A stretch of 64,000 nt of DNA, taken from positions 3,491,501 to 3,555,500 of the forward strand of contig NZ_CP157005.1 of NCBI RefSeq assembly GCF_039904985.1, written 5' to 3'. The notes beneath the pieces are model-generated. The model was given only the letters and a program-made list of their open reading frames with translations, had not been told where the DNA came from and did no database searches. The DNA is from Methylomonas sp. AM2-LC (GTDB lineage Bacteria; Pseudomonadota; Gammaproteobacteria; Methylococcales; Methylomonadaceae). Shown here piece after piece: positions 27,969 through 37,062 of this stretch. A program made the translations under genes and the position numbers. Numbering within the stretch: position 1 is the first letter of the stretch; each line of letters opens with the position of its first letter.

Positions 27969-27983
27969 TTTACTTAACTTTAC
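27969..27983 (-). promoter_or_regulatory. Second exact CpxR-type box
   Basis: The minus strand reads GTAAA-GTTAA-GTAAA, again exact. A TAGTAT -10 candidate at 28018-28023 predicts a start near 28030, putting the box centre about 54 bases upstream, the same geometry as the first box. The next gene is the FlxA-like one at 28269. Confidence 0.7.
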
Positions 27984-28119
27984 ATTTCCAGCTCTCTCTT
28001 TTTGGGTAATTTTCCAATAGTATAGGGTGCTAGAATAACTTGGCCTAGCACATAAAAATGCTTTGCGTCTATTCAGAAAGTTTTAAAATTTTAAAATGAA
28101 TTAGCTATAGAATGCGCTA

Positions 28120-28142
28120 AACAAAGTGAAGCGCATCTGTTT
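28120..28142. repeat. Dispersed repeat, copy 2
   Basis: AACAAAGTGAAGCGCATCTG followed by TTT, inverse of the copy at 10423-10448 and parallel to that at 56721-56750. It lies in the leader of the FlxA-like gene. Confidence 0.6.
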
Positions 28143-28268
28143 CGATTGAGGCGCCTTCTAGCGTCGGCATCCTATAAAAACCTAACTTTATAATGCTTTT
28201 TTAAGTTGAAAAAAGGCCAGATTGTTAATTTTTCCTATTTATGTTGGCTCAACGAAAGGTAATGTTTT

Positions 28269-28565
28269 ATGACATCTATTAGCAGCGCCCAAAGCTCAAC
28301 CAGTAGCAGTGTAATTTCTGGTTCATCAAGTTCCATTGATCAAAAAATTAAAGCACTTGAGCAGGAAATTTCAGCTGAGCAAAAAAGCAAAGATGACACC
28401 AAAACTAAAGAAACTAAAGTGCAATTGTTAGAAGCACAAATACTACTTTTACAAATGCAAAAACAACAAGCTGCACAAACGCAATCTGAAACTAATCAGA
28501 ATTCGGTTACCAGTAGTAATAATTCAAAAACGTCTAATACGAGTGGTATAGATACTTTTGTTTGA
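28269..28565 (+). CDS. FlxA-like small coiled-coil protein
   Basis: A 98-residue polar protein: Ser/Thr-rich ends and a central helix of about 55 residues (IDQKIKALEQEISAEQKSK, then ETKVQLLEAQILLLQMQKQQ), the layout of FlxA-like proteins. There is no signal peptide or cysteine. AAGG sits 9 bases before ATG 28269. In enterobacteria flxA belongs to the flagellar regulon; here there are no flagellar genes nearby, and the second CpxR box upstream suggests envelope-stress control instead. Function unknown. Confidence 0.7.
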   Translation: MTSISSAQSSTSSSVISGSSSSIDQKIKALEQEISAEQKSKDDTKTKETKVQLLEAQILLLQMQKQQAAQTQSETNQNSVTSSNNSKTSNTSGIDTFV

Positions 28566-29079
28566 CTATGAGTGTGATAGGAAATTAAAAACATCAATGC
28601 TGTTCATTTTTATTCTACGGCATTGGTTTTGCAGTTTTTGACCACATGACGGCTACGGATTTGTATTGCTTTCTAACCTGAAATACCTTAATAGACAAAG
28701 CCATACACCATCAGTTTTTTCTTCTAAATATTAGTTGTGCGATTAAAAGAATAACGAATAGAACAAATAGTGCTGGCAAACCCCGTGTAAATGCGAATGC
28801 AACCAATTGAAACCTTGGCGCATTTGCGTGTGTAAGTCAAGAAGCTTTGTCGAATCACGAAAAAGCGATTACCAGTGAATATGAACCTAAATAATTGCTG
28901 AAATAACGACGTTTAGTACAAAGTCATCAGCAAATTACGAAAAACACCTCAAAGTAAATCGAAAAAAAGTGTAAAATGGGTCCGGTTACTTTTAAAAAGT
29001 AATCGGCCCATTTTTTACTGATCAAGACAAGCGCGACACATGGTTATTTAACGATCATAGAACGCTTATTGGCTAAGAT
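28566..29079. other. Intergenic region, mostly featureless
   Basis: 514 bases with no supported gene; only the strong hairpin at 28973-29016 stands out. Confidence 0.4.
28973..29016. terminator. Strong bidirectional terminator hairpin
   Basis: Near-perfect arms: AAAATGGGTCCGGTTACTTT and its partner AAAAGTAATCGGCCCATTTT, with one bulged base and one G-T pair, followed by T runs on both strands. It lies 64 bases past the SnoaL-like stop, so it most likely ends that transcript; the FlxA-like transcript could use it from the other side. Confidence 0.8.
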
Positions 29080-29952
29080 TCAGAATTTACCGTTTGCATG
29101 CTTATGCAGTGTCGTTAATGGAATGCTTTCAATCGTATCCCAGTGCTCAGCAATCTTGCTATTTTCCACGCGGAACAAATCGTAGAATGCACTGTGCCGA
29201 CCAGCTAAATCACCCTCGCTGACCGCCAAAACGAAATTTCCTTCTCCCAGTATTTGGTGAATGCGATTGTATTTCATTGTAATACCTTGTTTTGACATAG
29301 CTTGTAAGGCTGCGCCCAGCCCAGACAAGTCGTCTGCAATCAATGGATTATGCTGTATATAATGATCACCCTCAAAATAACTTGCCAACACATTCATACG
29401 ACCATGAATTAGAATGTCGTCAACGAAGTGACGCACTAGGTTTTTATTTGCTTCGGTTTTATCCAAGTCAGTAAGCTCTGTCGAACCATCCAACATGTTG
29501 TGTCCGCTAGGATTGGCATTTGTGGGTTTTTCTTGCAAATTATCCCAATGTTCTACAATCATGCCATTTTCAAACCGAAAGATATCGAACCCAACTTTTG
29601 GGCCAAAAAACTCGTAGTTAGTATGCGTAAAGACGAATTCGCCGTCCTTAAAAACACGTAGCGTATCGACTTTGGTTGATCCTTTTGGCAATTGTTTTAA
29701 TGCGCTGGTAAAGCCATCTAAGCCATCGCTTACGGATAAATTATGCTGAATATACTGATTGGGATTGATGAAAGCTAGCGGTTTTGAATCCCCGGACTCA
29801 ATACTTTTTAGCAAACTGACGACTTTTTGTTTGTACGGGCTGATCATGGTTTTCTCCTGAGTATGCTCAACAGAATTTGCTGTCAAGGGAATTAAAACTG
29901 CACTGAAAATTATTGCGGCCTGGGTAATACACCGAGAGTTAAGCATAGTCAT
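29080..29952 (-). CDS. Secreted tandem SnoaL-like (NTF2-fold) protein
   Basis: A 290-residue protein with signal peptide (MTMLNSRCITQAAIIFSAVL... to about ANS) and two NTF2-like domains of about 120 residues each. Each has the same strand pattern: NPNQYIQHNLSVSDGLDGF and GDHYIQHNPLIADDLSGLG, then F..G..FV/VLA.., F..FD(L)FRFENGMIVEHWD and FYDLFRVENSKIAEHWD. The family is cyclase- or epimerase-like; the substrate is not predicted. ATG 29950-29952 is preferred with AAGGAGAT 7 bases upstream. Divergent from the interrupted araC, which may have regulated it. Confidence 0.88.
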   Translation of the reverse strand: MTMLNSRCITQAAIIFSAVLIPLTANSVEHTQEKTMISPYKQKVVSLLKSIESGDSKPLAFINPNQYIQHNLSVSDGLDGFTSALKQLPKGSTKVDTLRVFKDGEFVFTHTNYEFFGPKVGFDIFRFENGMIVEHWDNLQEKPTNANPSGHNMLDGSTELTDLDKTEANKNLVRHFVDDILIHGRMNVLASYFEGDHYIQHNPLIADDLSGLGAALQAMSKQGITMKYNRIHQILGEGNFVLAVSEGDLAGRHSAFYDLFRVENSKIAEHWDTIESIPLTTLHKHANGKF

Positions 29953-30565
29953 AGTTATATCTCCTTCTTGATTATTAAATGGGTAACCGATCATTACGGA
30001 GGTAATTTTCTGCTTTAATTATGCATATAACAAGATAGTTATAAGACATATAATGATATAAAACGGACATAGTAATTGACATGACTAAACTACCAGAAAA
30101 GAACGCCATTCAGAAAATCAACTATATGCCGCAAGCCGGCTATGATTTAGATCTGGAGATTTTTCCCGTCTCGGTATTGAGACAGAGAGTGAGCGCGAAA
30201 AGACTACAACTAACAGAACGTATCGCCTTTTACATGTTGATTTTTATCAGCGATGGACAATGTCGACACATGGTGGATTTCGAGTGGATTGATTGTGTAC
30301 CGGGTAGCTTATTAATTTTACAGCCGGGACAAGTACATCGTTTTGATATGACGACTGACTGGCAAGGTTGGATATTACTTTATCGCCCAGAATTTCAACA
30401 GCCCAAAAAAACACCCACATCTGCTGATGAACAGGAAATTTTTCAATATTTGGAAGATTTACCGAGTGGATTGGCACTTGATGAACGCCAGCAAAAATGG
30501 ATTCTGGATACAATCAACAGCATGTATGCAGATACACAACGTTTGGTGGGGCGGAATGTGATACA

Positions 30566-30573
30566 TGCCATTT
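30566..30573. repeat. 8-bp target site duplication, left copy
   Basis: TGCCATTT immediately before the left IS end, identical to 31608-31615 after the right end. Eight bases is the usual duplication of the IS1595 family. Confidence 0.93.
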
Positions 30574-31607
30574 CTTGATTAGCAAGATACCTCAGCCGAG
30601 CCTCCGCAAAGCGAGTAGACTGAGCACAGCCCATCTAAGAGGTGCACCATGTCAATCAATCGCATCCAGTTTCAACCCGGTATGTCTATGCCTGAGTTTC
30701 TAAAACACTACGGCACCGAAGCCCAATGTGAAACCGTTCTGGAGAAATCGCGCTGGCCTGACGGCTTTGTATGCCCTTGCTGCGAAGACACAAATTGTTG
30801 TGAATTCCAGATAGGAACGCTCAAAATGTTTCAGTGCACGACTTGCCGACACCAAACATCACTCATAGCCGGTACGCTGTTCCAGAGCACCAAGCTTCCG
30901 CTAACGACCTGGTTTCTGGCGATCTATCTGATCAGTCAAGCGAAGACAGGCTTGTCTGCGCTCGCGCTAAAGCGATATCTCGGGGTCAGTTACCACACAG
31001 CATGGCTTATGCAGCATAAGTTGATGGAAGCCATGTCCGAACGTGAAACAAGATATCCGCTGAGCGGCCAAATCCAGATTGACGATGCCTATCTAGGCGG
31101 TGAGCTTAGCGGTGGCAAGGCCGGACGGGGTTCTGAAAACAAGGTACCCTTTGTGGCGGCACTATCACTGGATGAGAATGGACACCCCAGGTATCTCAAA
31201 TTAACGCCAGTGAGTGGATTTACACTCAAAGCGATTGCTCAGTGGGCCAAAGAAAATTTGGTCTCAGATTGTACAGTACTTTCTGATGGCCTCGCCTGTT
31301 TTGCCGGGGTGACAGAAGCCGGTTGTCAGCATGATGTCATCGTTACAGCTGGTCGTAAACCCAAAGATCTACCTGTGTTTCAGTGGATTAACACCATCCT
31401 TGGTAATCTCAAAACCAGTTTGGGCGGTTCTTATCATTCATTCAACTTCGCCAAATATGCTTCTCGCTACTTGGCGGCTTTTGAGTTTCGTTTTAATCGA
31501 CGATTCCAACTCGATACGCTCCCGATAAGACTTCTGGTGGCGGCTGCATCTGTAGGGCCCCGTCCTGCTGCTTGGCTTCGTTCAGCTGAGGTATCTTGCT
31601 AATCAAG
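30574..31607 (+). mobile_element. IS1595-type insertion sequence
   Basis: A 1,034-base element with perfect 23-base terminal inverted repeats (30574-30596 and 31585-31607, beginning CTTGATTAGCAAGATACC) and a single transposase. It is flanked by identical 8-base duplications and looks intact, so insertion into araC is probably recent. The IS carries no cargo gene. Confidence 0.93.
30649..31602 (+). CDS. IS1595 (ISXO2-like) transposase
   Basis: A 317-residue DDE-type transposase. The N-terminus has a zinc-ribbon (VCPCCEDTNCCEF ... CTTCRHQTSLIAGT). The catalytic region has IDDAYLGGELSGGKAGRGSE with the first Asp, LSDGLACFAGV with the second, and the conserved HSFNFAKYASRYLAAFEFRF then NRR motif of the ISXO2 domain. 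It is full length; the stop falls inside the right inverted repeat. No sign of decay. Confidence 0.95.
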   Translation: MSINRIQFQPGMSMPEFLKHYGTEAQCETVLEKSRWPDGFVCPCCEDTNCCEFQIGTLKMFQCTTCRHQTSLIAGTLFQSTKLPLTTWFLAIYLISQAKTGLSALALKRYLGVSYHTAWLMQHKLMEAMSERETRYPLSGQIQIDDAYLGGELSGGKAGRGSENKVPFVAALSLDENGHPRYLKLTPVSGFTLKAIAQWAKENLVSDCTVLSDGLACFAGVTEAGCQHDVIVTAGRKPKDLPVFQWINTILGNLKTSLGGSYHSFNFAKYASRYLAAFEFRFNRRFQLDTLPIRLLVAAASVGPRPAAWLRSAEVSC

Positions 31608-31615
31608 TGCCATTT
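31608..31615. repeat. 8-bp target site duplication, right copy
   Basis: TGCCATTT directly after the right IS end, matching the left copy at 30566-30573. Confidence 0.93.
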
Positions 31616-32097
31616 TGCGTCATCAGTTATATGCGTTACTGATTCGTCTCTATCTTTATCAATCGGATAATCCTTCATCAACAATTACTGATCCAGTGAC
31701 CCTACAGCGCTTCAAACGCTACCGATCTGCCATCACGCAACAGCTTCACAAATGGCACAGGGTATCCGACTACGCCAAGTTCATTGGTTGCTCTGAAAAG
31801 ACCCTTAGTCGCACCACAATGGAAATTGCCGAAATGAATGCTAAAGCCTATCTCTCTCAGCGCATCGCTTTGGAAGCCAAACGGCTTTTGTTCCATACCC
31901 GTCTACCCGTGTCGCTAATTGCCGAAAGCTTGGGTTTTGAAGAGGCAACCAATTTTGTGAAATTTTTTCGCCGTGAAGTGGGTTGCGTACCAGGAGAATT
32001 TAGGAATCGCAATTTAGAGCGTTAAGTAGCAAACAACCAAAACCTGATTTCGAGCGGGGTAATTTTAAATCTTACCCGACCAGTTTTTATTGTTTAA

Positions 32098-32250
32098 TCA
32101 CAAAAGGGACGCTGATAGCCCTTGCGCTATAATAAGCGCAACTGCGATCAATTCGGCATCTTTTAAAAGCTTGGTGGCTGCATTTGCTTGCGCTAGGTCA
32201 TCTTGCACGACAGCACGAACCAGGATATTGGTATCAACTACAACCTTCAT
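32098..32250 (-). pseudogene. VapC-type PIN toxin remnant
   Basis: Encodes 50 residues beginning MKVVVDTNILVRAVVQDD, the first metal-binding strand of a PIN-domain RNase toxin, then stops at TGA 32098-32100. A full VapC is about 130 residues with three more acidic residues, so only the N-terminal third remains. Its ATG overlaps the end of the antitoxin remnant as in working vapBC pairs. Confidence 0.85.
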
Positions 32251-32476
32251 TCTTTACCTGCCCAAGCTTGCGCGGTCGCCTCGTTGATTTCTTCAAGAGT
32301 GGCCACTTTCTCTGTTCGTCCTGCTAGTAGCCCTACAAAACCATCAATCGTACCGGATGAGCGGGCTGCTTTGAGTAGCCCCCGACCATCAGGTAGTAAA
32401 TCTAGCTCAATTTTATCACCTACCTTAATACCAAGGTGCTGCTACACCTCTTTTCTAAATGTCACTTGACCTCGCA
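32247..32476 (-). pseudogene. VapB (AbrB-type) antitoxin remnant
   Basis: The frame reads RGQVTFRKEV, an in-frame TAG (32442-32444) at the place of a conserved Arg codon, then QHLGIKVGDKIELDLLPDG onward to AWAGKE and a TGA. The RGQVT...K.V...L.I..GD pattern is the AbrB/SpoVT swapped-hairpin motif. The 5' end runs into a hairpin repeat with no start codon. Toxin and antitoxin are both non-functional. Confidence 0.85.
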
Positions 32477-32521
32477 GTGAAACCCAGCTTGGCGACAGAT
32501 AATGCTGGGTTTCACTTTGTT
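32477..32521. repeat. Hairpin repeat with GTGAAACCCAGC arms
   Basis: Perfect 12-base arms GTGAAACCCAGC (32477-32488) and GCTGGGTTTCAC (32504-32515), followed by TTTGTT. The 18-base AACAAAGTGAAACCCAGC recurs in the other orientation at 43021-43038. It sits at the point where the vapB remnant is cut off. Confidence 0.7.
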
Positions 32522-32684
32522 CAACCCAGCCTACGCTCAATCCATATATGTCTCGATAATATGTTTAAGTTATTGATATAAAAAACTCTTACTCTTAAGC
32601 AAGTGCTATTCTAACCTGACCCTTTTTTTCTTATATCCTTTAGCGTACTGCCAAAACTGGAATTCAGAGGTCGCCAAAGCAATC

Positions 32685-33167
32685 CTACAGGAGTTGAGGC
32701 TTGGCAAACAGGATTTTGCTCATGCGAGTATTTTGCAATTCGACTCCTCGAACAATAACCGTCTTTCTATTTTCGACAGTGAAGCCATTGATTACAAAAA
32801 ATGCTTCCGCTGAAAGACTGACATCAGCATACAATCTTGAGACGTTCTGTGATAACGCAGCTTCATGTATGCGGCGCATTAGTGCGGTACCAACACCTTT
32901 GCCTGAAAATGGGCCTGCAACGTAGAAATGATCGATGTATCCAGAACCTTGAACATCGGCATAGCCAACTATCTGTCCGTCAATGACAGCCACAAATGGA
33001 TTCAGCATGGAAATTCGATTGTACCAATCCTCAAAGTCGTAAGTATCTGGTGCCCAAGCATGAATTTGGTCGGATCTATAGTACCTAATAGCACACTGGT
33101 GGACGGACGAAAGAAAAACCCGACGAAGTTCTTCCTCTTCTCCCGCTATGTAAGGACGAATGAGCAT
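32685..33167 (-). CDS. GNAT family N-acetyltransferase
   Basis: Acetyl-CoA-dependent acetyltransferase, 160 residues, full length. The acetyl-CoA binding motif is GPFSGKGVGTALMRRIHE (the Q/RxxGxG/A-like loop, here with Ser-Gly-Lys-Gly-Val-Gly); strand patterns VAVIDGQIVGYADVQGS and RLYADVSLSAEAFFVINGF fit the fold. The acceptor cannot be predicted; resemblance to YhdJ/PhnO-type single-domain enzymes is general only. It is isolated, with AT-rich flanks, and next to the degenerate region. Confidence 0.88.
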   Translation of the reverse strand: MLIRPYIAGEEEELRRVFLSSVHQCAIRYYRSDQIHAWAPDTYDFEDWYNRISMLNPFVAVIDGQIVGYADVQGSGYIDHFYVAGPFSGKGVGTALMRRIHEAALSQNVSRLYADVSLSAEAFFVINGFTVENRKTVIVRGVELQNTRMSKILFAKPQLL

Positions 33168-33415
33168 AGATATGCTGTTGGCTAAGTTGGTAATTGTGGA
33201 TGGAGTTGCACCCTAGTTGTTATCTTCGATAACGACTCTTGGTCGGGTATCGCAATTGTACCATTTTGATACGCCCATATGAGTCTGACTGAAAGCCAAT
33301 GACAGTTATTGGAGTGTGTGCAAGAAATTAGAGTTAAAGTCGGTGGTGCTTTCCACGTGTGTCTGACGGGGTCAGTTTCAACATTAATACATTTTATTAA
33401 GCTATTAATGCAAAC

Positions 33416-34180
33416 TTATTGGATTTTCAACCACTCCAAATACCCAACATCCTCCATAATATCATTATGATTCCTACCCGGAATCACTTTAAGCGTAGCT
33501 ACATCCTTGGAAAAGCTTTTATAAAGATTTTCGGTATTGGCTAAAGGAATTACCTGATCTTGTTCTGCTGCAACCAATAAGGTAGGGGCGGTTATTTTGG
33601 GGGCGTATTGCCAGGATTCGTACTTATCGATTAGCAACCAGCTTATGGGGAATAGTGGATAAATACCCTCGGCTACTTTTTCGATACTGTCATATGGCGT
33701 AACCAGTACCAAACGTTCTACCGGGCGTTGACTGGCTAAACGTACCGCTACGCCAGTACCCAAGCTGCGCCCGACGACAAAAACGTGTTTGTGACGGGCA
33801 TGTATTTTATCGAACAACACTAGTGCGTCATTGTGCAGGGCTAGTTCGGAAGGTTGTCCGGTGCTATCACTATAGCCGCGATAGTGCGGCAGGTAAATGG
33901 CGTAGCCTGGAAACATTTTGCTAAACATCGGCAAGCTCCATGATACATCTTCCATGTTGCCGCCAAAATAAATTAAGGCATTATCACCCGTTTGCAGACT
34001 GGCAGTAATGGCCAATTCTGCACCCTCTACGGCTAATTTTAGTTTTGCGTCGGCGACGTCTGCGCCCTTGCTTGGGGTTGGGTGGTAAAGTAAGGCACGT
34101 TGCCCGGCATACAAACCAACGCAAAGACCCAGATAAATTAAAATGGCAACGGCTAAAAATTTAATCACTAAGGATGGCAT
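33416..34180 (-). CDS. Membrane-anchored alpha/beta hydrolase
   Basis: A 254-residue serine hydrolase with an N-terminal membrane segment (LVIKFLAVAILIYLGLCVGLY). The nucleophile elbow is VVGRSLGTGVA (GxSxG); ALIYFGGNMEDVSW has the oxyanion region; AAEQDQVI supplies the Asp and GRNHNDIM the His. It resembles the BEM46/YfhR family of bacterial esterases. ATG 34178-34180 is chosen over the TTG at 34186. It is alone on the strand; substrate unknown. Confidence 0.88.
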   Translation of the reverse strand: MPSLVIKFLAVAILIYLGLCVGLYAGQRALLYHPTPSKGADVADAKLKLAVEGAELAITASLQTGDNALIYFGGNMEDVSWSLPMFSKMFPGYAIYLPHYRGYSDSTGQPSELALHNDALVLFDKIHARHKHVFVVGRSLGTGVAVRLASQRPVERLVLVTPYDSIEKVAEGIYPLFPISWLLIDKYESWQYAPKITAPTLLVAAEQDQVIPLANTENLYKSFSKDVATLKVIPGRNHNDIMEDVGYLEWLKIQ

Positions 34181-34186
34181 TGGCAA

Positions 34187-34554
34187 TACTCAATAATATT
34201 AAGGTAACGATTTGGCTTAACTCTGGTACACCCAAAGGTTAATACTAGTCAGCAGATTTGTTACGCCCACGGTGGGTTACGATGCGAGGATATGACATAA
34301 AGATTAGCCATTGCGCATCTAACCTACCTTATGCTGTTTTATGTATGCAGCCCATTAATCGTGTTAGGTGGCTATGTTACCCTACTTTTCTTAGCAGTTA
34401 AACTATAGCCCTAACGATTAAGTTGAATTAATTATCTTGATTTGTAATTTGCCACTCTATCAAGACGCTGGTATTTAGTTCCAACTATCATTGCATAGCT
34501 ACTCGCATTCTTACATAATATTGGTCATTACCTTATCCAGCCGAGGAGCTTTGC
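34187..34554. other. Divergent intergenic region
   Basis: 368 bases between the hydrolase and the DUF2339 gene. No RNA or gene seen. Degenerate GGGTTACG/CGTAACCC-like repeat remnants near 34260-34290 are the only structure. Confidence 0.35.
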
Positions 34555-37062
34555 GTGGATGCTATTTTTTATTTCATTGCGGCTGGGCTGGGGCTGGTTC
34601 CCATACTGCTGGTGGTCTTACTGGTAAAACACAGCCAGTTTCAGGCAGAAATTCGCGCTTCTTTACAAAAAATGGAAACGGCCAGACAAGACGATTTTCA
34701 GCGCTTACTAGCATTGTTTAAGCAAAACCTTGGCAGCGTTGCCGAAACGCCTGTAACCGCTGAGGCAACGCCACCACCGCTAGCAGAATCAGTAATACTA
34801 TCCCCCGCAATAGAAACTAACGAAACACCCAGTTACTCTGCCACATTTCCGGATGCGGAGGTAACGGAGCAGCTTACGCAGGCAGTGACCCAGCCAACTT
34901 GGGATAGCGCCAGTTGGCAACCCCCAGAACCTAGTCGCTTTGAACTGGCTGCCAAACAAATACTGGGCGAAATATGGAACTGGCTGATTGTGGGCGAAAA
35001 ACATAGGCCGGCAGGGGTATCTATGGAATATGCCATTGCCAGTAACTGGTTGCTGCGCATTGGTGTGTTGATTCTGGTAACGGGTATTGGCTTTTTTCTG
35101 AAATATTCTATCGATAACGGTTTGCTGGGCGAACATGCGCGGGTGGCGTTATCGGTGCTGACTGGCTTAGCCATGATCGTGGCCGGTGTACGCTTGGTGG
35201 GTGGGCAATACCATTTATTTAGCCAGGGCTTGCTAGGTGGTGGTATTGCCGTGCTGTATTTCAGCGTGTTTGCTGCGTTTAGTTTTTATCATTTATTAGG
35301 TATGTATCCGGCATTTGCATTGATGTTGCTGGTTACCTGTTGTGCGGCAACGCTGGCAATACGACTGGATTCGCTATTAGTGGCAATTTTTGCCATTATT
35401 GGCGGTTATTGCACGCCTATTTTACTATCTACAGGTCAGGTGAATTTTGTCGGCCTGTTTAGTTATATGTTGTTGCTGGGCATAGGCACACTGACTATTA
35501 ATCGTTATAAGCACTGGCATTTACTCAATTTTTTAAGCTTTTTCTTTAATTATGTGCTGTTTTTTGGTGCCATGCAGCATTATCAAGTTAGTCATTTCTG
35601 GCAAGTAATGCCGTTTTTGATCGGCTTTTTTGTACTTTATTCCACCATGATTTTCCTGTTTTGTGTGGTCAATCAGGTTAAATCGACTTTGTTGGATTTG
35701 CTGGCGCTGATGATTAATGCCGGTATTTTCTTCGTTACCGCTTATGATTTAATTGACAGTGCTTACGGGCAAATTTGGGTAGCCTTAATGACAGTGGCGC
35801 TGTCTGCCTTTTATGTCGGCCATAGTTATTACTGTCTGCTACGGCGGGTTTTGGATAAGGAATTATTGCTTAGCTTTATTGGTTTGGCGGCATTTTTTGT
35901 GACCATTACCTTACCTATAATACTATCTAAGCAATGGATTACCGTCAGTTGGTCGTTACAGGCATTGGTCATGCTGTGGCTGGCGGGCAAATTACGCAGT
36001 CAGTTTTTGCAACAAGTGGCCTATTTATTATATTTATTCGTGTTAGCGCGTTTGTGTTTTATTGATTTACCCGATCAATATAGTAGCACCCTGCCCTTAG
36101 ATCAGCCTGTTAGTGGATTTTTATTAGGCTTGCTTGAGCGTATCATCAGTTTTGGTACACCTATCGCTTCGCTGGCTTTCGCCTATCGCTTGATAGAAAA
36201 ACCTGCTGCCAGTTCCAATTTGGCCTGTGCAGAGGGTAATGATGTACCGTTGTGGTTAAAGAATAACTGGCTGTTACAAGCGCTACTGATATTGGTGGCC
36301 GGTTTATTGTTTATTGTTGTGCAATTGGAGTTGTACCGCAGTTTTGGTTATCTGTATCCACCCTTGCAATTACCGATACTGACACTGGTTTGGTTGGGTA
36401 TGAGTCTGCTATTGTTGTTACGTTATCTGGCCATGCCCAGGGCCTGGTTATTAACTGCCTTACGGGTATTTATTGGTGCCGTGCTGTTTAAACTGTTGTT
36501 TATTGATCTACCCTCCTGGGATTTAAATCTGCAACAAGTCGGTTACGGTGACAGTGTGTTGACCATGCGCTATGCTGCAAATTATAGCTTTGCACTGTTG
36601 TTAATGCGGTTACTGGATTTTGCAGCCATTATTGGCTTCTTGCTGTTTACTTTCCAGCGGTTATCGACCACCAATATAGACACTTATCGTCAACGTTTAT
36701 GGCTGGGTGGCGTAGCTTATGCGCTGTTATTTTGCTTTTTGAGTTTAGAAACCAACTCTATACTCTATCAATTTGTACCGGGCCTTCGTTCCGGTGGCGT
36801 CTCTATTTTGTGGTCAGTGTTTGCGTTAAGTTCGGTGTTTGCTGGTATCAAACGGCAAGTGTCTGCATTACGATGGGTGGGGCTAGTTTTATTTGCGTTA
36901 GTCACCTGGAAAGTATTTTTTATTGATTTGGCGCGACTTGAACAGATTTACCGCATTCTTGCCTTTATCGTGCTGGGCTTGCTGGCTTTAGGCGGGGCAT
37001 TTTTCTATATGCGCTATCAGCAAACCTTTATCGGCAAATCGACTACAGAGAAATTATCATGA
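34555..37062 (+). CDS. DUF2339 polytopic membrane protein
   Basis: An 835-residue protein, mostly hydrophobic with about 20 or more predicted membrane helices. It opens with one helix ([23 protein letters not shown]), a short coiled segment and a Pro/Thr/Glu-rich linker (65-125), and then a continuous membrane domain. This is the DUF2339 layout. It starts at GTG 34555 with GAGGAGC 5-6 bases upstream. The stop overlaps DUF3999 by 4 bases, so the pair is translationally coupled. Function is unknown; the pairing suggests a shared envelope complex. Confidence 0.9.
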   Translation: MDAIFYFIAAGLGLVPILLVVLLVKHSQFQAEIRASLQKMETARQDDFQRLLALFKQNLGSVAETPVTAEATPPPLAESVILSPAIETNETPSYSATFPDAEVTEQLTQAVTQPTWDSASWQPPEPSRFELAAKQILGEIWNWLIVGEKHRPAGVSMEYAIASNWLLRIGVLILVTGIGFFLKYSIDNGLLGEHARVALSVLTGLAMIVAGVRLVGGQYHLFSQGLLGGGIAVLYFSVFAAFSFYHLLGMYPAFALMLLVTCCAATLAIRLDSLLVAIFAIIGGYCTPILLSTGQVNFVGLFSYMLLLGIGTLTINRYKHWHLLNFLSFFFNYVLFFGAMQHYQVSHFWQVMPFLIGFFVLYSTMIFLFCVVNQVKSTLLDLLALMINAGIFFVTAYDLIDSAYGQIWVALMTVALSAFYVGHSYYCLLRRVLDKELLLSFIGLAAFFVTITLPIILSKQWITVSWSLQALVMLWLAGKLRSQFLQQVAYLLYLFVLARLCFIDLPDQYSSTLPLDQPVSGFLLGLLERIISFGTPIASLAFAYRLIEKPAASSNLACAEGNDVPLWLKNNWLLQALLILVAGLLFIVVQLELYRSFGYLYPPLQLPILTLVWLGMSLLLLLRYLAMPRAWLLTALRVFIGAVLFKLLFIDLPSWDLNLQQVGYGDSVLTMRYAANYSFALLLMRLLDFAAIIGFLLFTFQRLSTTNIDTYRQRLWLGGVAYALLFCFLSLETNSILYQFVPGLRSGGVSILWSVFALSSVFAGIKRQVSALRWVGLVLFALVTWKVFFIDLARLEQIYRILAFIVLGLLALGGAFFYMRYQQTFIGKSTTEKLS

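Larger units (their letters stand above)
27770..28268. other. Intergenic region with CpxR box and repeats
   Basis: 499 bases between the Spy-like and FlxA-like genes. It contains an inverted repeat (27845-27892), a second exact CpxR box (27969-27983), a candidate -10 (28018-28023), and two dispersed repeat motifs. The part after the candidate start (about 28030-28260) codes for nothing I can support and could be a long leader or a small RNA. Confidence 0.5.
30081..32025 (+). pseudogene. AraC-family regulator interrupted by an insertion sequence
   Basis: The two halves of one gene. Bases 30081-30573 encode the N-terminal AraC-type ligand-binding cupin (PGSLLILQPGQVHRFD), ending in RNVIHAI at the IS. 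Bases 31616-32025 continue in the same frame if the IS and one 8-base target copy are removed (LRHQLYALLIRLYLYQ), then the two helix-turn-helix motifs (HRVSDYAKFIGCSEKTLSR; SLIAESLGFEEATNFVKFFR). The restored protein is 300 residues, an ordinary AraC length. In the present state the first part stops at TGA in the IS end, and the DNA-binding part lacks a proper start. Lost function is expected unless excised. Its target may be the SnoaL-like gene next door. Confidence 0.93.

Noticed and set aside
32102..32469. Plus-strand frames in the VapBC remnant region
   Set aside because: The minus strand carries clear PIN and AbrB patterns; the plus frames are their shadows.
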